A DNA stretch of 64,000 bases from Methylobacter tundripaludum (GTDB taxonomy: Bacteria > Pseudomonadota > Gammaproteobacteria > Methylococcales > Methylomonadaceae): NCBI RefSeq assembly GCF_002934365.1, contig NZ_PTIY01000003.1, positions 248,001-312,000 on the forward strand. Direction: 5' to 3'. This document shows positions 1 through 8,719 of the stretch, in pieces (the stretch's first letter is position 1; each line of letters begins with the position of its first letter). Both the position numbers and the translations under genes were made by a program. The notes under the pieces are model-generated. The model worked only from the letters and a program-made list of their open reading frames with translations, searched no databases and was not told the DNA's origin.

Positions 1-68
1 ATCAGCAAATAAATTTCTGCAAAAGGGATAATCAGCACGACCAGAAATAGTATTTGAAAAATTTTCAT
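1..68 (-). CDS. fxsA: FxsA family membrane protein, 5' fragment
   Basis: Reading leftwards from an ATG at 68, the frame gives MKIFQILFLVVLIIPFAEIY before running off the window edge. This matches the conserved hydrophobic start of FxsA, a small inner-membrane protein known for relieving F-plasmid exclusion of phage T7. Only about 22 codons are present, so nothing can be said about the C-terminus. It is divergent from cutA, with roughly 90 bp between the two starts. Confidence 0.75.
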   Translation of the reverse strand, partial: MKIFQILFLVVLIIPFAEIYLL

Positions 69-155
69 CTAAAGCACTCTTGTTGTAATCACCGTCGTTA
101 CAATATAAGGGCAATTCCGGTTAATTTCTAGGATAATATCCGCGATCCAGTTTTT

Positions 156-494
156 ATGACGCGTAACATGCCTGCCAACCATCAAATAATTTTCTGCACT
201 TGCCCCGATAAAGACACCGCTGAAAAAATAGCCCGGTTATTGGTCGCAGACAATAAGGCAGCCTGCGTGAACATTTTGCCCGGCATCACGTCTGTTTACT
301 CATGGGAAGGGCGGATTGAATCCGCCCAGGAGCATCTGCTGCTGATTAAGGCCCATAAAGATCGCTATCAGGCTATCGAGACGGCCCTGCGCGACAATCA
401 CCCTTACGAACTGCCTGAAATAATCGCCGTCCCCATTGAACGGGGCTTACCTGAATACCTGCATTGGATAGATTCATGCCATTCTTCAAAGTAA
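156..494 (+). CDS. cutA: Divalent-cation tolerance protein CutA
   Basis: This is a small trimeric cytosolic protein of the CutA1 family, linked to copper tolerance in E. coli; its biochemical role is unsettled. The 112-residue frame covers the family domain: an early CTCPDKDTAEKIARLLV strand-helix, AACVNILPGITSVYSWEGRI in the middle and a PYELPEIIAVPI motif near the end. The start at 156 is uncertain: a second ATG at 168 would drop four residues and neither has a good Shine-Dalgarno sequence. The 3' end overlaps the start of dsbD (ATG at 476), so the two are likely translationally coupled. The cutA-dsbD order is also seen in enteric bacteria. Confidence 0.9.
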   Translation: MTRNMPANHQIIFCTCPDKDTAEKIARLLVADNKAACVNILPGITSVYSWEGRIESAQEHLLLIKAHKDRYQAIETALRDNHPYELPEIIAVPIERGLPEYLHWIDSCHSSK

Positions 495-2677
495 TTTTTC
501 TCTGTTTCCTGTCGATTCTCGGCCAATCGGCCTTTGCCCTGGGCGCTGGCGAAGTTCTGCCGCCCGACCAAGCCTTTAAAGTTTCAGCTAAAGCACTGGC
601 CGCCGACCGGATTGAAATTTCCTGGGACATCGCGGAAGGCTATTATCTTTACCGCAATAAAATGCGCTTTGAGTCCAAGACCGGACAAATACGCTTAGGC
701 GAGCCTGTTTTTCCGGCCGGGGAAACCCACCATGATGAAAACTTCGGCGATGTGGTCATTTACCGCAACACCCTGAACGTCCCGGTTACTTTAAGCGTAG
801 AAAACGGCGCGTCCTCACTGCAATTGCTGGTGCAATACCAGGGCTGCGCCGACCGCGGCATTTGCTATCCGCCGCAAAAAACCACTTTCGACCTGAAGCT
901 GCCCGCGCCTGCCGCCACAGCCGACCCGGTTAAGCAACTGCTGAAAGGAACTCAAAGCTTAAAGCTCAATCTGTTTGAAGACGAGTTGCTGCCGCCGGAC
1001 CAGGCTTTCGAGTTTTTCGCCTCGGTCAAAGACGATCACACCCTGCATGTTAACTGGAATATCGCAGAGGGCTATTACCTTTACCGGGAAAAAGTCCAAC
1101 TTGAGCTGGTTAACGCCGACGGCGTAACGCTGGGGACTTATGACATCCCCAGAGGCATCCCCAAGCAGGATGAAGCCTTCGGCCAGGTTGAAACCTTCCA
1201 CAACGAACTCGGCTTCGACCTGCCGATAAGCCGTTCCACCCAGTCGGCGCAAACCGTTACCCTACAGGCGAAATATCAGGGCTGCGCCGACCGCGGCGTG
1301 TGCTATCCGCCGATGAGCAAAAAAATCGACTTGGCCCTGCCCGTCGCACAGCAACTTGCCTCCGCACCGGAACAACTTTCCGAACAGGATCAAATCGTAC
1401 AATCCCTGCACAAGGACAGCTTCGCGGTAACCTTGCTCAGTTTCTTCGGCTTCGGCTTGCTGTTATCGCTGACCCCGTGCATTTTCCCGATGATCCCGAT
1501 TTTATCGGGCATTATCGTCGGCCACGGCCACCGGATTACCACAGGCAGGGCCTTTTTGCTGTCCTTAAGTTACGTGGTCGCCTCGGCGCTGACTTACACG
1601 GTGTTCGGCATACTCGCCGCATTATTCGGCGGCAACCTGCAAAGCGCTTTTCAACAACCTTGGATTATCGGCCTGTTCAGTGGCGTTTTTGTGGCGCTGT
1701 CCCTGTCCATGTTCGGCTTTTATAATCTGGAGCTACCCAAATCATTTCAGGTCAAACTGCATAATTCCAGCGAAATACACCGCGACGGCTCGCTGTTGGG
1801 TGCTGCGATCATGGGCGCGCTGTCCTCGCTGATCGTCGGCCCTTGCGTCGCGGCCCCACTGGCTGGGGCATTGATTTTTATCGGCCAGACCGGCGATGCG
1901 GTGTTAGGCGGCAGCGCGTTGTTTGCTTTAGGTCTGGGCATGGGCGTACCGTTACTGTTGCTCGGCGCATCCGCCGGAAAACTGTTGCCTAAAGCCGGAA
2001 ACTGGCTGAATTCCACCAAGGCGGTGTTCGGCGTGATCATGCTGGCGGTCGCGGTGTGGATGCTCAGCCGCATTTTGCCCGGCAACGTGATTATGCTGTT
2101 GTGGGCGATGCTGCTGATATTTCCGGCCGTTTATCTCAGCGCCGTCGATCCGCTGCCTGAAAACAGTTCCGGCTGGCGCAAATTGTGGAAAGGCTTGGGC
2201 CTGACGATGCTGGCTTACGGCCTGCTATTGTTGATCGGCTTTAGCCTGGGCAACAGCAATCCGCTAAAACCGCTGCAAGGACTCGGCGTGAACACAACGC
2301 AAGCCGCGGAACCGGGCATTGTTTTTGAACGTGTCGCATCAGCGGCGCTGGAAGCCCGGATCAATCAGGCCGCCGCCAATCATCAAGCGGTCATGGTCGA
2401 TTTTTACGCCGATTGGTGCATCTCGTGCAAGGAAATGGAAGCGTATACCTTTGCCGACCCGCGCGTTAAACAGACGCTCAAAGGCTATGTACTGCTGCAA
2501 GTCGATGTGACGAACAATACCGATGACGATAAAGCCCTTCTGGCAAAATTCGACCTGATCGGCCCGCCGGCCATTTTGTTTTTCGGCCTGGACGCCCAAG
2601 AAAAAACCGCAAACCGGGTCATTGGTTATCAGGATGCCGAAACTTTTATTAAATCACTGCAACGCGTTAAATCATGA
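476..2677 (+). CDS. dsbD: Thiol:disulfide interchange protein DsbD with tandem N-terminal domains
   Basis: DsbD carries electrons from cytoplasmic thioredoxin across the inner membrane to periplasmic partners such as DsbC and cytochrome c maturation factors. The start is taken at ATG 476, giving a signal peptide (residues 1-22) and 733 residues. Two copies of the N-terminal alpha domain follow, at roughly 25-145 and 175-295, each ending in YQGCADRG-[IV]-CYPP with cysteine pairs C124/C130 and C270/C276. The hydrophobic core carries the two membrane cysteines, C335 (TPCIFPMIP) and C457 (GPCVAAP). The C-terminal thioredoxin domain has WCISC (C648/C651). E. coli DsbD is about 565 residues with a single alpha domain, so the extra copy explains the length. 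The stop overlaps the next gene by ATGA. Confidence 0.95.
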   Translation: MPFFKVIFLCFLSILGQSAFALGAGEVLPPDQAFKVSAKALAADRIEISWDIAEGYYLYRNKMRFESKTGQIRLGEPVFPAGETHHDENFGDVVIYRNTLNVPVTLSVENGASSLQLLVQYQGCADRGICYPPQKTTFDLKLPAPAATADPVKQLLKGTQSLKLNLFEDELLPPDQAFEFFASVKDDHTLHVNWNIAEGYYLYREKVQLELVNADGVTLGTYDIPRGIPKQDEAFGQVETFHNELGFDLPISRSTQSAQTVTLQAKYQGCADRGVCYPPMSKKIDLALPVAQQLASAPEQLSEQDQIVQSLHKDSFAVTLLSFFGFGLLLSLTPCIFPMIPILSGIIVGHGHRITTGRAFLLSLSYVVASALTYTVFGILAALFGGNLQSAFQQPWIIGLFSGVFVALSLSMFGFYNLELPKSFQVKLHNSSEIHRDGSLLGAAIMGALSSLIVGPCVAAPLAGALIFIGQTGDAVLGGSALFALGLGMGVPLLLLGASAGKLLPKAGNWLNSTKAVFGVIMLAVAVWMLSRILPGNVIMLLWAMLLIFPAVYLSAVDPLPENSSGWRKLWKGLGLTMLAYGLLLLIGFSLGNSNPLKPLQGLGVNTTQAAEPGIVFERVASAALEARINQAAANHQAVMVDFYADWCISCKEMEAYTFADPRVKQTLKGYVLLQVDVTNNTDDDKALLAKFDLIGPPAILFFGLDAQEKTANRVIGYQDAETFIKSLQRVKS

Positions 2678-3189
2678 AACAAACAAGCCTGATTATTGTC
2701 GCCGCCATTATTGCGCTGGGTCTTGGCATCTCCGCCCGGTATTTTTTTCCGTCCGCAGAAAAAACCGGCATTAGCGTTTTACCCGAATTCAACCTGCCCG
2801 ATCTGTCCGGCCGTCAGCACAACATTTCCGAATGGCGGGGCAAGGCATTGGTGATCAATTTCTGGGCGACCTGGTGTCCGCCCTGCCTCAAGGAAATCCC
2901 CGATTTTGTCGCCTTGCAGGCGCAATATGCGGACAAAGGCCTGCAATTTATCGGTATTGCGCTGGAAGATAGGGAGCCGGTAGCCGAATACACTGCCGCA
3001 ACTCAAATCAATTATCCGATTTTATTGGGCGGCGACAACGGCATCGCCTTGTCCCAGCAACTGGGCAACGCTGTCGGAGCCGTTCCCTACACCCTTATTG
3101 TTGACCCGCAGGGGCAAATCATATTCCGGCATCCGGGCGAACTATCCAAACAGCAAATAATGGAAGTGGTTACGCCGATACTGAATTAG
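2674..3189 (+). CDS. TlpA/ResA-like membrane-anchored thioredoxin
   Basis: The 171-residue protein has an N-terminal hydrophobic anchor (residues 5-25) and a periplasmic thioredoxin fold of the TlpA/ResA/DsbE type, with the active site WCPPC (C68/C71), FWATWCPPCLKEIPDF context and a cis-proline motif VGAVPYTLIVDPQG. Such proteins reduce periplasmic disulfides, for instance in apocytochrome c or copper-site maturation. The start overlaps the dsbD stop by four bases (ATGA). DsbD is therefore the likely electron donor: this is an inference from the operon. Confidence 0.9.
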   Translation: MKQTSLIIVAAIIALGLGISARYFFPSAEKTGISVLPEFNLPDLSGRQHNISEWRGKALVINFWATWCPPCLKEIPDFVALQAQYADKGLQFIGIALEDREPVAEYTAATQINYPILLGGDNGIALSQQLGNAVGAVPYTLIVDPQGQIIFRHPGELSKQQIMEVVTPILN

Positions 3190-3199
3190 CAGCACCGGC

Positions 3200-3233
3200 T
3201 TAAGGACAAACAGTTACCGGCAAGCGTCCTTAA
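3200..3233. terminator. Convergent hairpin, probable bidirectional terminator
   Basis: TTAAGGAC (3200-3207) and GTCCTTAA (3226-3233) form an 8-bp perfect stem with an 18-nt loop. It lies between the thioredoxin gene and the convergent secreted-protein gene, and reaches four bases into the latter's stop region. There is no clear U-tract on either side. Confidence 0.4.
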
Positions 3234-3571
3234 AACTCCAGTTCCAGATTAGCTTCGCAAAAATTAAACTTGGCCTCTTCGGATTCCGAGCCGTCGGCAT
3301 AAGCCGCTTTGACATACTGATCGCATCCCTCGTTATTGGTGCTTGAATCCCAAACCAGCGTCATGTTCTCGCCCGCTGCGATACCCTTTCCAATATCGAA
3401 ATAACCCCACTCTTTCTTATCCTCGGACACCAGCAGCTTGGTAATCTTGACCTTGGTCTTGTTGGTCACTTTAAACGAATACTCCGATTCCGCGGCAGCC
3501 GCATTATTAAGAATTGCTCCCGCGGACAACAACATGACCATCGACGTAGCGGCAAATTTGTGAATCTTCAT
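3230..3571 (-). CDS. Small secreted hypothetical protein
   Basis: I do not recognise the family. The start at 3571 gives 113 residues with a clear Sec signal peptide (MKIHKFAATSMVMLLSAGAI, cleaved after ...NNAAAA). An ORF start further upstream would add 52 residues with no signal character and is rejected. The mature part is about 88 residues, acidic, with two cysteines (NEGCDQY and NFCEANL) that could form a disulfide in the periplasm. The predicted strands around YSFKVTNKTKVKITKLLVSE suggest a beta-rich fold. It is convergent with the thioredoxin gene. Confidence 0.7.
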   Translation of the reverse strand: MKIHKFAATSMVMLLSAGAILNNAAAAESEYSFKVTNKTKVKITKLLVSEDKKEWGYFDIGKGIAAGENMTLVWDSSTNNEGCDQYVKAAYADGSESEEAKFNFCEANLELEF

Positions 3572-3873
3572 ATATTTTCTCTTTAGGTTAGCCCGTAACG
3601 GCATGCTACGGATGCCTGATTTTATAGGCCGGTAAAAAACCGTGTCAATGCGTAGTTCTCGGCTGACAAATGGATGAATAATGCTTTCCCGAACGCCGGC
3701 CGAAACCAGCCCATAAACAGCTTTCAAAATTAGCCGATTTATGACAATGACTTCAAATAGTTCGAATCCTGCTGCTATCTTTTGCTAAAAAGAGAATATC
3801 TGGACAAAACCCCATAAATTGGGCAAAATTAGCCGTTAACAATGCTTTTTAACCCTGACTGACTTGCAAATTG
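3572..3873. other. Gap between the secreted-protein gene and aroQ
   Basis: About 300 bp separate two divergent genes, so promoters for both are expected here. I see no repeat, RNA gene or convincing promoter box. A GTTCGAATC string near 3749 resembles a tRNA T-loop but lacks flanking stems. Confidence 0.4.
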
Positions 3874-4320
3874 ATGGCGACTATTACCGTTTTAAATGGG
3901 CCGAATTTAAACCTGTTGGGCATACGCGAACCCGGTCTTTACGGAAATCAAACTCTCGCCGACATTAAGCATAGACTCGAACAAAAAGCCGGCGAACTCA
4001 ATCATCAGCTTAACTTCCATCAAAACAACGCAGAGCACCAGATTGTAGAACTGATACATGAGGCTTACCATGCCCATGTCGATTTCATCATTATTAACCC
4101 GGCAGCATTCACCCATACCAGCGTCGCCATTCGCGATGCGCTGCTGGCAACCAAGATCCCATTTATAGAGGTTCATTTATCAAACGTTCACGCACGTGAA
4201 TCTTTTAGACAACACTCCTATTTCTCGGATATAGCCAAAGGCGTTATCTGCGGATTAGGCGCAACAGGATACGAACTGGCCTTACTGGCCGCTCATCAGA
4301 TATTAGCCGAGAGACACTAA
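3874..4320 (+). CDS. aroQ: Type II 3-dehydroquinate dehydratase
   Basis: This enzyme converts 3-dehydroquinate to 3-dehydroshikimate, the third step of the shikimate pathway. The frame carries the family signature [20 protein letters not shown] at the N-terminus (catalytic Tyr of the flexible lid), [25 protein letters not shown] with the catalytic His region, and [14 protein letters not shown] substrate-binding residues. The ATG at 3874 gives 148 residues, the normal length; a TTG one codon upstream is less likely. accB begins five bases after the stop, giving the common aroQ-accB-accC order. Confidence 0.95.
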   Translation: MATITVLNGPNLNLLGIREPGLYGNQTLADIKHRLEQKAGELNHQLNFHQNNAEHQIVELIHEAYHAHVDFIIINPAAFTHTSVAIRDALLATKIPFIEVHLSNVHARESFRQHSYFSDIAKGVICGLGATGYELALLAAHQILAERH

Positions 4321-4325
4321 AAACC

Positions 4326-4763
4326 ATGGATATTAGAAAAATAAAAAAACTCATCGAAATTATCGAAGAATCCGACATTGCCGAACTGGAAATCAAAGAA
4401 GGCGAAGAATCCATTCGCATTAACCGTTATTCGGCCGCTCCCGCTACTGTCGCTTATACGCCCGCACCTGCTCCCGCGGCAGCCGTAGCCGCACCCGTTG
4501 CCGCCGCGCCGGCGGAAGAAAAAATTACCGGCCATGTCGTTAAATCGCCGATGGTCGGCACCTTTTACCGCTCCGCTTCGCCGGGCACCAAGGTTTTCGT
4601 CGAAGTCGGCCAATCCGTCCAGATCGGCGATACCTTGTGCATCATTGAGGCGATGAAGATCCTTAATCAGATTGAGGCGGATAAGAGCGGCACCATTACT
4701 AAAGTCCTGGTTGAAAACGCCGAACCTGTCGAATATGGCCAACCATTATTCATCATTGAATAA
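4326..4763 (+). CDS. accB: Biotin carboxyl carrier protein of acetyl-CoA carboxylase
   Basis: AccB carries the biotin on which CO2 is loaded in the first step of fatty-acid synthesis. The 145-residue protein has an N-terminal helix region ([20 protein letters not shown]), an Ala/Pro-rich linker (about 36-68) and a C-terminal biotinyl domain. The biotinylation motif is EAMKI with acceptor Lys111, and the bacterial thumb sequence is [17 protein letters not shown]. It lies directly between aroQ and accC and is surely cotranscribed. Confidence 0.96.
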   Translation: MDIRKIKKLIEIIEESDIAELEIKEGEESIRINRYSAAPATVAYTPAPAPAAAVAAPVAAAPAEEKITGHVVKSPMVGTFYRSASPGTKVFVEVGQSVQIGDTLCIIEAMKILNQIEADKSGTITKVLVENAEPVEYGQPLFIIE

Positions 4764-4782
4764 CACCAGGGACGGAAAACTC

Positions 4783-6126
4783 ATGTTCGATAAAATCGTT
4801 ATCGCCAATCGCGGCGAAATAGCACTGCGTATTTTGCGCGCCTGCCGGGAACTGGGCGTCAAGGTTGTCGCCGTGCATTCCGAGGCGGATCGGGACCTGA
4901 AACATGTCCGCTTGGCCGATGAATCTGTTTGCATCGGCCCTGCCGCATCGGCTGACAGCTATTTGAATATTCCGGCTATTATCAGCGCCGCTGAAGTGAC
5001 CGATGCCGAAGCCATTCATCCCGGCTACGGATTTTTGTCTGAAAACGCCGATTTTTCCGAAAAGGTAAAGCAAAGCGGCTTTGTGTTTATCGGCCCGAAT
5101 GCAGAAACCATCCGCATGATGGGCGACAAGATTTCCGCCAAGAATGCGATGCTGGCAGCCGGGATTCCCTGCGTTCCCGGCAACAACGACCCGCTGTCGG
5201 ACGACAACAAAAAGAACCTGAAGCTGGCTCAGGAAATCGGCTATCCGGTTATCATCAAGGCTGCCGGCGGCGGCGGCGGCCGGGGCATGCGCACCGTGCA
5301 TACCGAAGCGGCGTTACTCAATGCTATCGCAATGACCAAAGCCGAGGCGGGCACTGCGTTCGGCAATCCCACGGTGTACATGGAAAAATTCCTGGAAGAT
5401 CCAAGGCACATCGAATTCCAGGTCATGGCCGACTCGCACGGCAACGCGATCCATTTGGGCGAGCGCGACTGCTCGATGCAACGCCGCCATCAAAAAGTGG
5501 TTGAAGAAGCGCCGGCGCCCGGCATCACCGAAGCGCAACGCAAAATGATAGGCGAGCGTTGCGCCAAAGCCTGTGTCGATATCGGCTACCTAGGCGCAGG
5601 CACGTTCGAGTTTTTGTATGAAAAAGGCGAGTTCTATTTCATTGAAATGAACACCCGCGTGCAGGTTGAACATCCTGTCACCGAAATGGTGACCGGCTTT
5701 GACATCGTCAAGGAACAACTGCGCATTGCTGCGGGCGAGCGGCTGTCTATTACCCAGGATCAGGTCAAAATCCAGGGCCATGCGATTGAGTGCCGGTTAA
5801 ATGCCGAAGATCCTAAGACCTTCATGCCCTGTCCCGGCACGATAGACCAGTTCCATATGCCCGGCGGCCCCGGCATCCGTTGCGAGACCCACATCTACAA
5901 CGGCTATAAAGTTCCGCCTTATTACGACTCGATGATCGGCAAACTGATTGCCCACGGAGAAGACCGCAAGAGCGCGATCGCCCGGATGAACACCGCGTTA
6001 AGCGAAATCATCATCGACGGCATTAAGACCAATATCCCACTACAGCACGACATCATGATGGACAGCGCCTTTGCAGCCGGTGGACAAAACATCCATTACC
6101 TGGAAAAAAAGCTGGGGATTTATTAA
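4783..6126 (+). CDS. accC: Biotin carboxylase subunit of acetyl-CoA carboxylase
   Basis: AccC uses ATP and bicarbonate to carboxylate the biotin on AccB. The start at ATG 4783 ([20 protein letters not shown]) gives 447 residues, matching E. coli AccC; a longer frame running back into accB is an artefact. Visible motifs are the pre-ATP-grasp IANRGEIA, the glycine-rich ATP loop [41 protein letters not shown] and the active-site [18 protein letters not shown]. It is 19 bp downstream of accB. Confidence 0.97.
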   Translation: MFDKIVIANRGEIALRILRACRELGVKVVAVHSEADRDLKHVRLADESVCIGPAASADSYLNIPAIISAAEVTDAEAIHPGYGFLSENADFSEKVKQSGFVFIGPNAETIRMMGDKISAKNAMLAAGIPCVPGNNDPLSDDNKKNLKLAQEIGYPVIIKAAGGGGGRGMRTVHTEAALLNAIAMTKAEAGTAFGNPTVYMEKFLEDPRHIEFQVMADSHGNAIHLGERDCSMQRRHQKVVEEAPAPGITEAQRKMIGERCAKACVDIGYLGAGTFEFLYEKGEFYFIEMNTRVQVEHPVTEMVTGFDIVKEQLRIAAGERLSITQDQVKIQGHAIECRLNAEDPKTFMPCPGTIDQFHMPGGPGIRCETHIYNGYKVPPYYDSMIGKLIAHGEDRKSAIARMNTALSEIIIDGIKTNIPLQHDIMMDSAFAAGGQNIHYLEKKLGIY

Positions 6127-6140
6127 ACCGGCAAAAATCA

Positions 6141-6210
6141 GGCCACGGATGACGCGGGTTTAAACGAGTTTACATGCTATCTACCGTTTAAATCCCAGTC
6201 ATCCGTGGCC
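6141..6210. repeat. Long imperfect hairpin between accC and prmA
   Basis: Bases 6141-6165 and 6186-6210 pair over 25 nt with three mismatches around a 20-nt loop. The outer 13 bp (GGCCACGGATGAC) are perfect, followed by TTTAAAC/GTTTAAA. The stem is longer than a usual terminator and is followed by only a short T-rich stretch. It could act as a terminator or processing site, or be a dispersed repeat. Confidence 0.6.
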
Positions 6211-6244
6211 GGTTTCTCTTTATCCTTTTGCAAAGTCTTCTACT

Positions 6245-7123
6245 ATGGCCTGGCACCAAATTTCCGTTATCACCGATGAAGACCTTGCGCCGCGCCTTGC
6301 CGACTTTTTCGACAAGCTGGGCGCCGTGTCGGTCACCTATATGGACGCCGAAGACGAGCCGGTGTACGAACCGGCTATCGGCGAAACCAAAATATGGAGC
6401 AATACCGAAGTCATTGCGCTTTATGAACTGGACGCCGAACCCGAGCTGATCAAGACGATGGTTTACGCCCAGTTTAAGCCGGACCAGCTGCACAACTGGC
6501 TGCATGAAGAAATTGCCGATCAGGAGTGGGAACGCGCCTGGATGGAATACTACCAGCCGATGAAATTCGCCGATAAGCTCTGGGTCTGCCCGACCGACCA
6601 GGAACAATATGAACCCGGCACGGTTTGCCTGACTCTCGATCCGGGGCTCGCTTTCGGCACCGGCACTCATCCGACCACCGCTTTGTGTCTGGAATGGCTG
6701 GCAAGCCACGACTTGACCGGTAAAACCGTCATCGATTACGGCTGCGGTTCGGGCATACTGGCCGTTGCGGCGATTTTGTTAGGCGCTAAGGAAGCTCACG
6801 CGGTGGACATTGACCCGCAGGCAATCACCGCAACACAAAGCAACGCGCTAAAGAACAAGGTGCAGAACAAAATCGCCTGCTATCTGCCCGAACAGTTTAC
6901 ACCGTTTCAGGCCGACATCGTGCTGGCCAATATACTGGCGAAGCCATTGATCGACATGTCCGAGCAGATTTGCAATCTGGTTGCTCCGGGCGGACAACTG
7001 GTTTTATCCGGCATCTTGCATGAACAGGCCGAATCGGTGATGAACGCTTACCGGCAATACATAATGCTCAACGCGCCGGTACAACAGGAAGACTGGATCA
7101 GGCTTGACGGCATCAGGTGTTGA
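6245..7123 (+). CDS. prmA: Ribosomal protein L11 methyltransferase
   Basis: PrmA trimethylates several amino groups of ribosomal protein L11 using S-adenosylmethionine. The 292-residue protein has the N-terminal substrate-recognition domain (MAWHQISVITDEDLAPRLAD) and a C-terminal Rossmann methyltransferase with LAFGTGTHPTTALCLEWL, the SAM loop DYGCGSGILAVAA, and the NPPY-like motif VLANILAKPL. The length equals the family norm. A long hairpin precedes it, so it may have its own promoter. Confidence 0.95.
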   Translation: MAWHQISVITDEDLAPRLADFFDKLGAVSVTYMDAEDEPVYEPAIGETKIWSNTEVIALYELDAEPELIKTMVYAQFKPDQLHNWLHEEIADQEWERAWMEYYQPMKFADKLWVCPTDQEQYEPGTVCLTLDPGLAFGTGTHPTTALCLEWLASHDLTGKTVIDYGCGSGILAVAAILLGAKEAHAVDIDPQAITATQSNALKNKVQNKIACYLPEQFTPFQADIVLANILAKPLIDMSEQICNLVAPGGQLVLSGILHEQAESVMNAYRQYIMLNAPVQQEDWIRLDGIRC

Positions 7124-7141
7124 TTTAACCATAAAAAAGCA

Positions 7142-7196
7142 TCACCACGAAGATCACGAAGTTTTTTTCTTCGTGATCTTCGTGTCTTCGTGGTGA
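7142..7196. repeat. CTTCGTG-type dispersed hairpin
   Basis: CACCACGAAG plus ATCACGAAG on the left pairs with CTTCGTGAT plus CTTCGTG...CGTGGTG on the right across a T-run. A related hairpin occurs at 42114-42163, and degenerate relatives lie near 39940-39970. It sits just after prmA. Confidence 0.6.
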
Positions 7197-7231
7197 ATTA
7201 AAGGCCTTTCGCTTATTCCGCGTTTAACCGA

Positions 7232-7264
7232 GAATGTCGGGTTACGCTATCGCTAACCCAACCT
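7232..7264 (-). repeat. REP-like palindrome headed by GTAG
   Basis: Read on the minus strand it is GTAG followed by GTTGGGTTAGCG and CGTAACCCGAC, a stem with a short ATAG loop. A closely related copy lies at about 39898-39925. The GTAG head is the mark of REP sequences mobilised by RayT transposases. Confidence 0.55.
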
Positions 7265-7307
7265 ACAAACCAAGTCGGCGGTTACACATTTAAACTCATT
7301 GATTAAC

Positions 7308-8504
7308 ATGGCTCATCCAGAAATTTATTTAAAAAAGAACGAAGACAAACGTCTGCGCAAAGGCCATCTATGGGTTTTCAGCAACGAAGTCGACACCAAG
7401 CGCTCGCCGCTTGAACAGTTCAACGCGGGCGATCTGGTGCAAGTGAAAAGCGACGACGGCAAGGCGCTGGGCACCGCCTACATCAACCCGCAAGCCCTGA
7501 TCTGCGCCAGGCTTCTGTCCAGAAAACCCAACCTGAAATGCGGCGCCAACTTCTTTAAAGAACGCCTGACGACCGCGCTGGCGCTACGGGAAAAACTGTT
7601 CGACAAACCTTACTACCGCCTGGTTTTCGGCGAAAGCGACGGTTTGCCGGGCTTGGTTATCGACCGTTTCGGCCCGGTGTTGTCGGTGCAGATAACCACC
7701 GCAGGCATAGAACAACTCAAGGAATCCCTGTTTGCCGCCCTTCACGAATTGCTGAGTCCCGAGGCCATTATCCTGAAAAACGATAACGGCCAACGACAAC
7801 TGGAAGGCCTAAGCCTGGAATCCGAACTGGCTTACGGCAAGCTCCCCGACCCGCTGATCATTGAAGAAAACGGCGCAAAATTTAAAATCGACATCCTGGA
7901 AGGACAAAAAACCGGCTGGTTTTACGATCACCGCAACAGCCGAGCCCGGCTAGCGGGTATTGCAAAAAACCAGCGAGTGCTCGATTTATTTTCCTATACC
8001 GGGGCATGGGGCATCCCTGCCGCCATAGGCGGAGCCTCCGAGGTCACTTGTGTTGACGCATCGGAAGGCGCGTTGACGCTGGCTTTAGAAAACGCCAAGC
8101 TCAATCAGGTTCAGGATAAAATGCACTTTGTGCGTAACGATGTGTTCGAATTCCTGAAGCAAGCCCGCCTGGACAACCGGCTCTATGATATTATCGTACT
8201 GGATCCACCGGCTTTAATTAAACGCAAAAAAGACTTCAAACAAGGCTATGAAGCTTATCGCCGTCTGAATCATCTGGCTCTACAGGTCCTGTCCAAGAAC
8301 GGCATACTGGTCTCGGCATCCTGCTCGCATCACCTGAGCCGCGAAAACCTGCATGAGATTTTACGTTCGTCAGGACGGCACATCGACCGTCATCTGGTGT
8401 TCTTTGCGGGCGGAGGACAAGGCCCCGACCACCCGATCGACCCGGCCGCTCCCGAGACCGAATATTTGAAAACTTTTTTTTGTTCTGTCGCTTCAAGCTT
8501 GTAA
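7308..8504 (+). CDS. rlmI: 23S rRNA (cytosine-C5) methyltransferase, RlmI family
   Basis: RlmI makes 5-methylcytosine at position 1962 of 23S rRNA in E. coli. The 398-residue frame from ATG 7308 starts with a PUA-like RNA-binding domain (KKNEDKRLRKGHLWVFSNEV, about 5-75), then an EEHEE-like linker (DGLPGLVIDRFG), and a Rossmann methyltransferase with the SAM motif LDLFSYTGAWGIPAA, an acidic VDASEGALTLA loop, the catalytic VLDPPALIKRKKDF motif and a VSASCSHH motif near the C-terminus. Three in-frame codons upstream, a TTG is possible but less likely. The gene is followed 16 bp later by a small metal-site ORF. Confidence 0.9.
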   Translation: MAHPEIYLKKNEDKRLRKGHLWVFSNEVDTKRSPLEQFNAGDLVQVKSDDGKALGTAYINPQALICARLLSRKPNLKCGANFFKERLTTALALREKLFDKPYYRLVFGESDGLPGLVIDRFGPVLSVQITTAGIEQLKESLFAALHELLSPEAIILKNDNGQRQLEGLSLESELAYGKLPDPLIIEENGAKFKIDILEGQKTGWFYDHRNSRARLAGIAKNQRVLDLFSYTGAWGIPAAIGGASEVTCVDASEGALTLALENAKLNQVQDKMHFVRNDVFEFLKQARLDNRLYDIIVLDPPALIKRKKDFKQGYEAYRRLNHLALQVLSKNGILVSASCSHHLSRENLHEILRSSGRHIDRHLVFFAGGGQGPDHPIDPAAPETEYLKTFFCSVASSL

Positions 8505-8520
8505 AATGTAAGGTCTTTTT

Positions 8521-8706
8521 ATGCTCAATGGAAAAGATAAGGAACCCTGCGTTCTTTGCGGACAACCAGTTGAAATTAGCGGATTTTCTCTGACTACCAA
8601 TGACGGCATGCAGAAATTTTGCTGTGCCGGCTGCCTGAGTATTTACCAACTTCTCTATCAAGACGATACAAAACCAACCATAACACCTATAACAACTAAA
8701 AAATGA
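8521..8706 (+). CDS. Small stand-alone ATPase-cat_bd-like metal-binding protein
   Basis: The 61-residue protein has CVLCGQPV followed by FCCAGCLSIYQLLY. That arrangement matches the zinc-ribbon-like metal-binding region found at the N-terminus of CcoI/FixI-type copper-transporting P-type ATPases (Pfam ATPase-cat_bd). Here it stands alone, with no ATPase attached, and ends in a polar Thr/Lys tail. The next gene starts 13 bp downstream, suggesting a two-gene operon for metal handling at the membrane. The domain match is by eye; the function is inference. Confidence 0.7.
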   Translation: MLNGKDKEPCVLCGQPVEISGFSLTTNDGMQKFCCAGCLSIYQLLYQDDTKPTITPITTKK

Positions 8707-8719
8707 GGGTATATAAACA

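Noticed and set aside
3745-3770. tRNA T-loop-like GTTCGAATC
   Set aside because: The flanking five-base arms do not pair and no acceptor stem or anticodon arm is present.
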